This document shows, in pieces, positions 1 through 6,547 of a DNA stretch of 9,199 bases. This stretch comes from Bacillota bacterium (GTDB taxonomy: Bacteria; Armatimonadota; Hebobacteria; Hebobacterales; Hebobacteraceae), in contig JAUVSA010000068.1 in assembly GCA_030597345.1 (NCBI GenBank), positions 1-9,199 on the forward strand, given 5' to 3'. How positions within the stretch are numbered: position 1 is the stretch's first letter; every line of letters begins with the position of its first letter. The notes under the pieces are model-generated. The model did not search any database. It was not told the origin of the DNA and worked only from the letters and a program-made list of their open reading frames with translations. A program made the translations under genes and the position numbers.

Positions 1-849
1 CAGCAAGCGGCCGTCAAGGACAGCTCCGCCGTCGCCCTGGTCGAGCAGGCTCCCGAGCACGCAGCACGCGGCCTCGTGTTTCTCTTCGCCATATTCGCGG
101 TGCTGATCTTCGGCGCGTGGAAGCCTCTGGACGCGTATTTCGCTCAGGGCCTGGGCCAATTCGCGCGACTGGGCGGGGTGCTGCTCGGGATGACGGGGCT
201 CATCTACCTTGCCCTGTGCTGGTTCGGCAAGGAAGAGACCGTCGAATGGGGACGGCAGGTCTACATGCTGCTGCGAATGATCCTGCCGATCTTCATCCCA
301 GCCGTGATCGTGATTGCCTTGATAGTCAGCCAGATCCCTATCGACTGGATCGCTCCCACCATGGCCGACAAGGGTGGACTCAAGTTCGGCCATCCCCAGG
401 GCAATGCCCTGCTGCCCGTGCTACTTACCGCCATCTTCTCGACGCTGATGTACTTCCCCATGGTGACAGAGGTGGTTTTCGCCAAAGGGCTGCTCTTGCA
501 GAAGTTCGCCGCGGGTCCCGCGCTTGCGCTCCTGCTGGGAGGCCCGGGCCTCAGCCTTCCCGGCCTGCTCCTCGTCAGCCGCGTGGCCGGCCTGAAGAAG
601 ATGGTCGTGTACTGGATCACCATGGTGACGCTGATAACCGTCATCTCCTACTTCTTCGGCTCCTACTTCGGGAAATACCTCTGCTCGTGCCAGCTCCAGG
701 CCCTGCCCGCTGCCCGCCCGCAAGAGGCCGGCCTTTTGGCCCTGGTCGGAGTATTGTGGTATGCTGTTACCCTGACTTGGATAGCTGTGATGGTCGCCCG
801 AGCTTGGCGCACTCGAGTCGGGGATGCCCGAGAAGCCGTTCAGGATTAG
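1..849 (+). CDS. YraQ/ArsP-type permease, C-terminal part (5' end outside window)
   Basis: Integral membrane permease of the PF03773 (YraQ / ArsP_1, formerly DUF318) type. The frame is open from base 1 with no stop, so the gene begins left of the window; the GTG at 76 is internal to a hydrophobic stretch and unlikely to be the start. The 282 visible residues hold about six or seven hydrophobic segments, near 24-40, 57-76, 93-112, 136-155, 172-192, 200-224 and 242-266. Family hallmarks are the segment before TEVVFAKGL (residues 156-164), the GGPGLSLPGLLLV stretch (180-192) and the basic turn GLKK before the next helix. Characterised relatives export trivalent organoarsenicals, but most are of unknown substrate, so the substrate here is open. 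A Cys-Ser-Cys pair (228-230) and an extra C-terminal helix follow the core. A FAD oxidoreductase follows 45 bases downstream on the same strand. The family call is fairly safe; the function is not. Confidence 0.8.
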   Translation, partial: QQAAVKDSSAVALVEQAPEHAARGLVFLFAIFAVLIFGAWKPLDAYFAQGLGQFARLGGVLLGMTGLIYLALCWFGKEETVEWGRQVYMLLRMILPIFIPAVIVIALIVSQIPIDWIAPTMADKGGLKFGHPQGNALLPVLLTAIFSTLMYFPMVTEVVFAKGLLLQKFAAGPALALLLGGPGLSLPGLLLVSRVAGLKKMVVYWITMVTLITVISYFFGSYFGKYLCSCQLQALPAARPQEAGLLALVGVLWYAVTLTWIAVMVARAWRTRVGDAREAVQD

Positions 850-879
850 CCCCAGGCCGCCGCGGCCGATCCTTTGCGC

Positions 880-884
880 AGAGG
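880..884 (+). promoter_or_regulatory. Ribosome binding site of the FAD oxidoreductase
   Basis: AGAGG lies 10 bases before the ATG at 895. It favours that ATG over the in-frame TTG at 874, which has no comparable sequence upstream and would add seven residues before the FAD-binding strand. Confidence 0.5.
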
Positions 885-894
885 TGCCGATGAG

Positions 895-2130
895 ATGACG
901 CACGTGCTGGTGGCTGGCGGAGGTCCCGCCGGCCTCGCGGCGGCCGTTTCCGCCGCGAGGAGCGGGGCCGATACACTCCTGATCGAACGCTATGGATTCC
1001 TCGGCGGCATGGCGACCGCCGGACTTGTCAACCCCTTCATGGGCTGGCACGCCGCCGGCAAGCCGCTCGTGGCGGGCATCTTCCAACAGATGCTGGACCG
1101 CATGCAGGCTCTCGGCGGCTACGGATCTGAACGCCAGCCCACCGCGTTCGACCCCGAGATCTTCAAGCTTGTGGCCGATGAACTGGTGCGTGAAGCCGGA
1201 GTGGGCATGCGCTTCCACACCCTCCTCACGCGTGCCGACGTCAAGCAGCAGCGGATCGTGCGCGTTGGGACCGAGGGCAAGGACGGCCATGAGAATCGGT
1301 CAGCAGATATCTTCGTGGACTGCACCGGAGACGCCGACCTCGCCTATCGCGCCGGAGTCTCCTGTGAGCAGGGCCGGGAGAAGGACGGCCTCACACAGCC
1401 TATGACCCTGAACTTCCGGATGGCTGGCGTCGCCATCTCCCGCATGCCGTCACGGCAGGAGATCAACCGTCTCTTCGACGCCGCGAAGGCGCAAGGGCGC
1501 GTGACCTGCCCGCGAGAAAACGTGCTTCTGTTTCACACCCTACATCCGCATGTGGTCCATTTCAACACAACCCGCGTGACGCATCGCGATCCCACACGCG
1601 CCGACGACCTTACCGAGGCGGAGCTGGAGGCTCGCCGCCAGGCCCATGAGTTAGCGCGCTTCCTCATCGCAGACGTCCCGGGATTCGAGCGCGCCTACCT
1701 CCAGCAATGCGCGGCCCAGATCGGCATACGGGAAAGCAGACGCATACGGGGCGACTACGCGTTCACCGCCGAGGACGCGGTAGAAGCGACGAAGTTCCCC
1801 GACGGAATCGCCCGCAGCAACTACCCCATCGACATCCACAGCCCAAGCGGGGCCGGCACCGTCATCCGCAGCGTCCCTGAGGGTGACTACTACGAGATCC
1901 CCTATCGCTGTCTGCTGCCGCTGGGGATAGACAACCTGCTCGTCGCCGGCCGCTGTATCTCCTCCACCCACGAAGGCCAGGCTGCCCTCCGCATCATGCC
2001 CACCTGCTTCGCCATGGGCGAAGCAGCCGGACTCGCCGCCGCAATGGCCGCTCAGCGCGGCATCTCACCTCGTCAGGTACAGGCCGAGGAGCTTCGCCAT
2101 GCCTTGCGGGAGCAGGGACAGGTTGTGTAG
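895..2130 (+). CDS. FAD-dependent oxidoreductase (PF12831 type)
   Basis: A 411-residue flavoprotein of the FAD_oxidored (PF12831) group, probably cytoplasmic as no signal peptide or membrane helix is seen. The Rossmann dinucleotide-binding motif begins almost at the start: GGGPAG at residues 8-13, with Glu31 ending the second strand where it would bind the ribose of FAD. GGMATAGLVNPF (37-48), IRESRRIRGDY in the middle, and the C-terminal FAD-binding block NLLVAGRC...EGQAALRIMPTCFAMGEAAG (about 347-379) are typical of this family. The ATG at 895 is chosen because it has an AGAGG at good spacing and puts the first beta-strand at the very N terminus. The substrate cannot be told from sequence; relatives are widespread in environmental bacteria and poorly characterised. 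It follows the permease on the same strand, so the two may share a transcript, but a functional link is only inferred. Confidence 0.88.
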   Translation: MTHVLVAGGGPAGLAAAVSAARSGADTLLIERYGFLGGMATAGLVNPFMGWHAAGKPLVAGIFQQMLDRMQALGGYGSERQPTAFDPEIFKLVADELVREAGVGMRFHTLLTRADVKQQRIVRVGTEGKDGHENRSADIFVDCTGDADLAYRAGVSCEQGREKDGLTQPMTLNFRMAGVAISRMPSRQEINRLFDAAKAQGRVTCPRENVLLFHTLHPHVVHFNTTRVTHRDPTRADDLTEAELEARRQAHELARFLIADVPGFERAYLQQCAAQIGIRESRRIRGDYAFTAEDAVEATKFPDGIARSNYPIDIHSPSGAGTVIRSVPEGDYYEIPYRCLLPLGIDNLLVAGRCISSTHEGQAALRIMPTCFAMGEAAGLAAAMAAQRGISPRQVQAEELRHALREQGQVV

Positions 2131-2148
2131 CCCGCGGCGACGCGGAGG

Positions 2149-4884
2149 CTAGTCCCCCGGCGCCTCCTCCACCGGCCCCGCGATCACGGCCACATAAGCT
2201 TCTGGGTACAGATGCTTCTGGGCCGCCTCTTGCACCTGCTCGGCCGTAATCGCGCGCAGAATCCCGGGATACTCATACGGGAAGTACGGGCCCAGCTCGT
2301 AGAACGCCGATATCACCAGATTCTGAGCGATCCCGGAAAACGTCTCCATCCTCCGCGCGACCGTGCCCTCGACGTAGTCCTTCCAGAGCTCCACCTCTTC
2401 ATCCGGCGGAGGCTCCTTTTGGATGCGCTCCAGTTCCTCGATCGCCGTCGAGATCGCCTTCTCCACATTCTCGGGATTCACTCCCATTTGCAGCACCCAC
2501 GGCCCCGCTCCCCAGTAGGCCCAGTAGTTGCTCCACACATAGTAGGCCATTCCCATCTCTTCCCGGATTCGCATGTTCAAACGGCTCATGAACCCACGGC
2601 CGAGCACGTAGTTCATCAGATCCGCCTTGTAGTAATCCGGGTCCCGCCGGCTGAGCCCTGGGAATCCGAGCGCGATGTCGGCTTGCGTCTTGCTGGGGAC
2701 GGGAACGCGCACCACGCGGGCCTCGGTTGGCGCCGGCACCGAGGGCAGCTCGGGCCGCGCTGGCTCGCCGCCCCGCGCCCACCCGCCGAAGGCATCCTCC
2801 ACCAGCCTCGCCACCTCGCTTGGATCGGTGTCCCCGACGATCGCCAGGATCACGTTCTCCGGCCGGTAGTAGCGTGCATGGAAGGCCGCCAGATCATCTC
2901 GCGTGATCCTGGAAACGCTCTCCTTGGTCCCGAGGCGCTGAGCATGCAGGGGATGTCCCTCTGGGAAGATCTCGGCCAGCAGCTCCTTCTCGGCCACCCG
3001 AGTGGTATCTTCGTCCCTTCGCTGCTGCGCGGCAGCTATCTCCGAGCGCACCTTCTCGATCTCCTCCGGCGGAAACGCCGGAAGCATGAGTTGCTCTGCG
3101 GCGGCTCCCAGTGTCAGCGCAAGGTCCCCCTTCAGACATCGCCCGGAGACTGTCCCCACCTGCACACCGGTGCCGAACCGGATCGACGCGGCCGCGAACT
3201 CCAGCTCCTCTTGGATTTCTTGCCAGCTCCGCTTCTCCGTGCCCCGAGACAGCATCTCCGCACAGAACGCCGCCAGACCGGCCTTCTCCGGTGGATCGAA
3301 CGTCGGGCCCGCCATGACATTCCCGTAGATCACCACAAAGGGCGCCGAGCGGTTCTCCTGCAGCAGCACCCGCATCCCGTTGGCAAGCTCGATGTCGTAG
3401 ACCTTAGTGACCGGGCCGAGGCTCGCGGGCACGGGCACCGGCAGGGGAGAAGTGCCCTCCGCCGTCCCCGCCTCCGGCTCGGGGCGTCCCCGCCACCGTG
3501 CCTCCGCAGGATGGGGGCCGCCAGATGGTGCTCCCGCGCCTCCCCCCTCGCCCGCGATGAGCCATCCAACAGTACGGTTCTCGCGCACGAAGTACTTGCT
3601 GACGACGCGCTGTATATCCTCGCTCGTGACTTCATCAACCCTGTCTGGGAAGGTCCGAAGATACTCGGGGTCATGGATGATGCTGTAGTAGCCGATCTGC
3701 CGCGCCAGACTGGTGACGCCGTCTGTCGCGTAGACGAAGTTAGCTTTCGTCTGATTCTTCGCCTTCTGCAGCTCGCGCTCGGCCGCGCGTTCTTCGGTCA
3801 GCTCTTCCAGCACCGAATCGAAAGCCTTCTCCACTTCCTCGTGCTCGACTCCGGGACGCAGCGCGATCTCGAAGGCGAAGACCGTGGGCTCCGGATTCTC
3901 GTAATCCCACCCGCCGGCCTGAGCAGCAAGACCGGTATCTACCAGTGCCCGGTACAGCCGGCCGGTGCGGCCCCCGCTGACGATATTCTGGAAGACCTCC
4001 AGCACGATGTGGTCGGGATGCTGGATGGGAGGCACTTCATATACTGCCTGCAGGTACGAAGTCCGCCCCGGCAGTTCCAGTCTCACCCGCTTCTCACCCG
4101 TGGGCCCCCTCCCTGGGTTGGATGCTGGCGGGACCGTATCTGCGCTCGCAATCGATCCGAAGAACTCCTCTGCCTTCGCCAGCACCTCCTCCGCATCCAC
4201 GTCTCCCACCACCACGAGCACCGCGTTGTTGGGAGCATAGTGGCTGCGATAGTAGGATACTACTTGCTCCCGGGTCAGCGCGCGCAGATCGCCCTGCTCG
4301 CCGATTATCATCCCACCGTAGGGCTGATCCGGGAACTGCGCGGCCATCACCTTCTGCCGCAGCAGAAAAGCGGGATCGTTCTCGGCGCTCTCGAACTCTG
4401 ACAGCACTACTCCCTTCTCGGCCTCGATGTCATCGGCAGAGAGTACGCACTTCGTCATGCGCTCCGACTCGATATCGAACGCTAGGTCGAGCGCGTCCCG
4501 CGGCAGCGTCTCCACATAGGCCGTATAGTCCATCGAGGTGAATCCGTTCAGATACCCTCCTCGCGCCGTCACCAGACGATTCTGTTCTCGACCACTGAAG
4601 CTCTCCGTCCCCTTGAAGGCCATGTGTTCCAGGAAGTGGCTGATCCCCGCCTCTCCCGGGGCCTCGTGTCGCATCCCCACCCGATACCAGATGTATGAGC
4701 ACACCAACGGTGCCGAGTGATCCTCCTGCACCAGCACCGTCAGGCCATTGGGCAAGGTGCGCTCCTGCAAGTCGCCGTTGGCGGCGGCGCACGCCGACAT
4801 CGCACAGCTCAGCAGTGCCGCCCCAACGACCAAAGTGGTCCACGCTGCGAACACCGTCATCTTCCTTGACTCCGTGCTTGGCAT
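2149..4884 (-). CDS. Exported M16 family (insulinase/pitrilysin-like) zinc metallopeptidase, two-domain fusion
   Basis: A 911-residue protease made of two M16 halves. The N-terminal half carries the inverted zinc motif HFLEH (residues 83-87; His83 and His87 bind zinc, Glu86 is catalytic) and the third ligand Glu163 in VVLSEFESAEN, at the family's spacing of about 76. The C-terminal half has lost the motif: the aligned positions read AFCAE, but it keeps the Arg/Tyr substrate-binding element in REEMGMAYYV (about 774-783). This is the usual active-plus-inactive clam-shell in one chain. A Gly/Ala/Pro-rich linker (about 445-492) joins the halves. The N terminus (basic n-region, hydrophobic core about 9-27, then CAMSACAAA) is a signal peptide, possibly of lipoprotein type with a weak lipobox at MSAC, so the enzyme should act outside the cytoplasm. 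A GTG at 4905 is an alternative start overlapping the upstream gene; the ATG at 4884 has the better ribosome site. It is the last gene of the mreD operon. Confidence 0.9.
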   Translation of the reverse strand: MPSTESRKMTVFAAWTTLVVGAALLSCAMSACAAANGDLQERTLPNGLTVLVQEDHSAPLVCSYIWYRVGMRHEAPGEAGISHFLEHMAFKGTESFSGREQNRLVTARGGYLNGFTSMDYTAYVETLPRDALDLAFDIESERMTKCVLSADDIEAEKGVVLSEFESAENDPAFLLRQKVMAAQFPDQPYGGMIIGEQGDLRALTREQVVSYYRSHYAPNNAVLVVVGDVDAEEVLAKAEEFFGSIASADTVPPASNPGRGPTGEKRVRLELPGRTSYLQAVYEVPPIQHPDHIVLEVFQNIVSGGRTGRLYRALVDTGLAAQAGGWDYENPEPTVFAFEIALRPGVEHEEVEKAFDSVLEELTEERAAERELQKAKNQTKANFVYATDGVTSLARQIGYYSIIHDPEYLRTFPDRVDEVTSEDIQRVVSKYFVRENRTVGWLIAGEGGGAGAPSGGPHPAEARWRGRPEPEAGTAEGTSPLPVPVPASLGPVTKVYDIELANGMRVLLQENRSAPFVVIYGNVMAGPTFDPPEKAGLAAFCAEMLSRGTEKRSWQEIQEELEFAAASIRFGTGVQVGTVSGRCLKGDLALTLGAAAEQLMLPAFPPEEIEKVRSEIAAAQQRRDEDTTRVAEKELLAEIFPEGHPLHAQRLGTKESVSRITRDDLAAFHARYYRPENVILAIVGDTDPSEVARLVEDAFGGWARGGEPARPELPSVPAPTEARVVRVPVPSKTQADIALGFPGLSRRDPDYYKADLMNYVLGRGFMSRLNMRIREEMGMAYYVWSNYWAYWGAGPWVLQMGVNPENVEKAISTAIEELERIQKEPPPDEEVELWKDYVEGTVARRMETFSGIAQNLVISAFYELGPYFPYEYPGILRAITAEQVQEAAQKHLYPEAYVAVIAGPVEEAPGD

Positions 4885-4892
4885 GATCTCAG

Positions 4893-4903
4893 CCTTACCC
4901 TCC
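4893..4903 (-). promoter_or_regulatory. Ribosome binding region of the M16 peptidase gene
   Basis: On the minus strand GGAGGGTAAGG spans the stop codon of the TPR/zinc-ribbon gene. Its AAGG part is 8 bases and its GGAGG part 14 bases before the ATG at 4884. The GTG at 4905 has no such sequence upstream. This supports the ATG and suggests translational coupling. Confidence 0.5.
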
Positions 4904-5677
4904 ACCTGCCCGGGCTGTCAGGATGAAAACCGCGGCTGGCACCAGGAGCACTACCATGATGCCCATCAGCTTCATTGTCCCCGGCGCTAGGACGATTATC
5001 GCCAGCAGCACACTCATGGCGCCCACTGCCGCACCGGCCACAGCCGCTTGGCGGCCCGGCGGCATCACCTCGAAGGCATGCCGCCGTACCTCCCAGACTG
5101 AGTATATCCGACCACACTCTTGGCACTCCCCCGCGCCCTGCGGCCGGGGCGTGCCGCACCGGGGACAGAGCAGCTCCTTCTGCCCTCCATGCTCTACTTC
5201 CCTTCTCAGCCGCTCCAGCCAGTACCGCTCCTGGCGGAGAGACGAGTCCAGGCTCAGCGCGGTCTGGTACTCCTCGATCGCGGATTCCAACTGCCCAAGT
5301 CCGCGATAGGTATCTGCTAAGAGCGAGTGCGCGGCCGTATTCTTCGGGTCAACCTCCATCGCATGCTGATACTTGGCGATCTCCTCCTCGACGATTCCCT
5401 TTGTGATCCTGCGCTCCGCAGCCCACGCCAGCAGCCGAAACACCAGTGCCGCTCCTGCCACTGCCAGCAGAAGCAGGATAATCCCCGGTCCTCCGCGCAG
5501 CGCCATCGAAACGCAGACGAACGAGAGCACAAGTAGACCGGATGTCAGTAGAAATGCCTCGCGCCCCGTTATCTTCCGCGCAAAGAGAGCTGACAGAATC
5601 ATGTATCCCCCGGCGAAGCTGATCGCCGCGCAGATCGCCATTCTCAACACCAAAGAGAACGCTGCCCCGAAGTTCAC
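4895..5677 (-). CDS. Membrane protein with TPR repeats and a zinc ribbon
   Basis: A 260-residue protein I do not recognise as a named family. Three hydrophobic segments come first (about 10-33, 41-60, 64-86). A soluble region follows with TPR character (about 97-145: YQHAMEVDPKNTAAHSLLADTY, then GQLESAIEEYQTALSLD). Next is a four-cysteine zinc ribbon, CPRC (171-174) paired with CQEC (185-188), and then two more hydrophobic segments (about 211-231 and 235-255). The TPRs suggest a protein-binding scaffold on the membrane, and the zinc ribbon would sit on the same side of the membrane, presumably cytoplasmic. The GTG at 5677 is preceded by a strong AGGAGAGGAG five bases away. The gene starts 17 bases after the upstream stop and ends 10 bases before the M16 start, so it lies in the mreD operon. 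The biochemical role is unknown. Confidence 0.75.
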   Translation of the reverse strand: MNFGAAFSLVLRMAICAAISFAGGYMILSALFARKITGREAFLLTSGLLVLSFVCVSMALRGGPGIILLLLAVAGAALVFRLLAWAAERRITKGIVEEEIAKYQHAMEVDPKNTAAHSLLADTYRGLGQLESAIEEYQTALSLDSSLRQERYWLERLRREVEHGGQKELLCPRCGTPRPQGAGECQECGRIYSVWEVRRHAFEVMPPGRQAAVAGAAVGAMSVLLAIIVLAPGTMKLMGIMVVLLVPAAVFILTARAGGG

Positions 5678-5682
5678 CGCCG

Positions 5683-5692
5683 CTCCTCTCCT
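5683..5692 (-). promoter_or_regulatory. Ribosome binding site of the TPR/zinc-ribbon gene
   Basis: A doubled Shine-Dalgarno, AGGAGAGGAG on the minus strand, ends 5 bases before the GTG at 5677 and begins 2 bases after the preceding stop codon. It fixes the GTG as the start. Confidence 0.7.
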
Positions 5693-5694
5693 GG

Positions 5695-6540
5695 CTAATG
5701 GAAGCTGACCGGCTCTCCGTCGACGGACACGAGCCTGAGATCGAACTCGATCCGTAGATCGCTCAGCATTTCGAACGCCTCCGACCCCGCCGGGAGATTC
5801 AGTGTCACTTGTGAGTTCGTCTGCACACGCATCTCTCCCTTGTGCCGCGCCGGCACGCCTCTGCCGGACAGCAGATCGAGCTGCGAGTGCTGCGTGGCTT
5901 CCCCGGATAGGAGGGTCATCAGGCCCAGTGCCTCACTGCCTTCTTCGAGTCGCAGCCGTGAGTGGCCCTCACTGACGATCCGGGCTACCTGTTCCCCGCC
6001 CTCGCCAATGATCTCGAGGAGGCGGCTTCGCTGGACTGCCCCGTCTCTCTCCCACACCCATTCGTCGCCCACCTCCACCCGATTCGGCGGGAAGATCACC
6101 GGAGCCGGCTGGGACATCAGTGCAGCGAAGCTCCGTTCCGCAGCCCCCGCCTGCCGGTCCCCCGCCGCCAGAGACACGTCCAGCACTTCCCCCCGGGGGG
6201 TCATGCGCACCCGCACCTCCGGCCACTCTCCCTCCCGGTCCCTCGAGAAAGTTCCGCTGGTATCCTCAACCTTCAGCGGCCGCGCCCTCACCCGCAGCCA
6301 GAGACCACCGCCGCGCTCGTGCGCGATCACCTCCTCGACAAGCTCGACCTCCGCGCGCACCCGAACAGGGCGCCGCTCGCCCAGACTGACCTGGATCCCC
6401 TCGACCTGCAGCAGCAGATGATACTGGGCGACCTGTCCCAGTGGCCGTCGGTACTGGAGGTCGATTCCGGAAGGCACCAGTCGCGTCGCGGGAAGAAGCG
6501 AGGTCGCGACCACAACCAGCGCGGCGACGGCAGCGGTCAT
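5695..6540 (-). CDS. Exported or membrane-anchored protein of unknown function
   Basis: A 281-residue protein without a family I can name. It opens with a hydrophobic segment (about 3-17) followed by LPATRLVPSG, consistent with a signal peptide or N-terminal anchor. Unusually, no Lys or Arg precedes the hydrophobic core. No other start is available: an in-frame TGA lies 14 codons upstream, with no ATG, GTG or TTG between. The remainder looks like alternating beta-strands with charged residues. It includes a segment around PAPVIFPPNRVEVGDEWVW, the kind of 'design pressure' phrase seen in secreted beta-rich proteins that bind or coat rather than catalyse; no catalytic motif is visible. It sits 7 bases after mrdA, in the slot where rodA is often found, but it has a single hydrophobic segment and so cannot be RodA. 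Probably an envelope protein; role unknown. Confidence 0.7.
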   Translation of the reverse strand: MTAAVAALVVVATSLLPATRLVPSGIDLQYRRPLGQVAQYHLLLQVEGIQVSLGERRPVRVRAEVELVEEVIAHERGGGLWLRVRARPLKVEDTSGTFSRDREGEWPEVRVRMTPRGEVLDVSLAAGDRQAGAAERSFAALMSQPAPVIFPPNRVEVGDEWVWERDGAVQRSRLLEIIGEGGEQVARIVSEGHSRLRLEEGSEALGLMTLLSGEATQHSQLDLLSGRGVPARHKGEMRVQTNSQVTLNLPAGSEAFEMLSDLRIEFDLRLVSVDGEPVSFH

Positions 6541-6547
6541 TGCGACT

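Noticed and set aside
855..867. Inverted repeat GGCCG-CCG-CGGCC between the permease and the oxidoreductase
   Set aside because: Only 5 bp with a 3-base loop and no T-run; such stems are common by chance at this GC content.
421..1290. A 289-codon minus-strand frame across the permease and oxidoreductase junction
   Set aside because: It covers parts of two well-supported plus-strand genes, and its Gly/His/Glu-rich translation resembles no family.
2212..4401. A 729-codon open frame on the plus strand, antisense to the M16 peptidase gene
   Set aside because: Its translation is rich in Arg, His, Leu and Pro with no recognisable domain, while the minus-strand frame has a signal peptide and complete M16 motifs. 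Long antisense frames are expected in GC-rich codon usage.
6189..6200. Perfect palindrome of six C followed by six G
   Set aside because: It lies inside the exported hypothetical gene and reads as ordinary Pro-Arg-Gly codons; at most a slippage-prone site.
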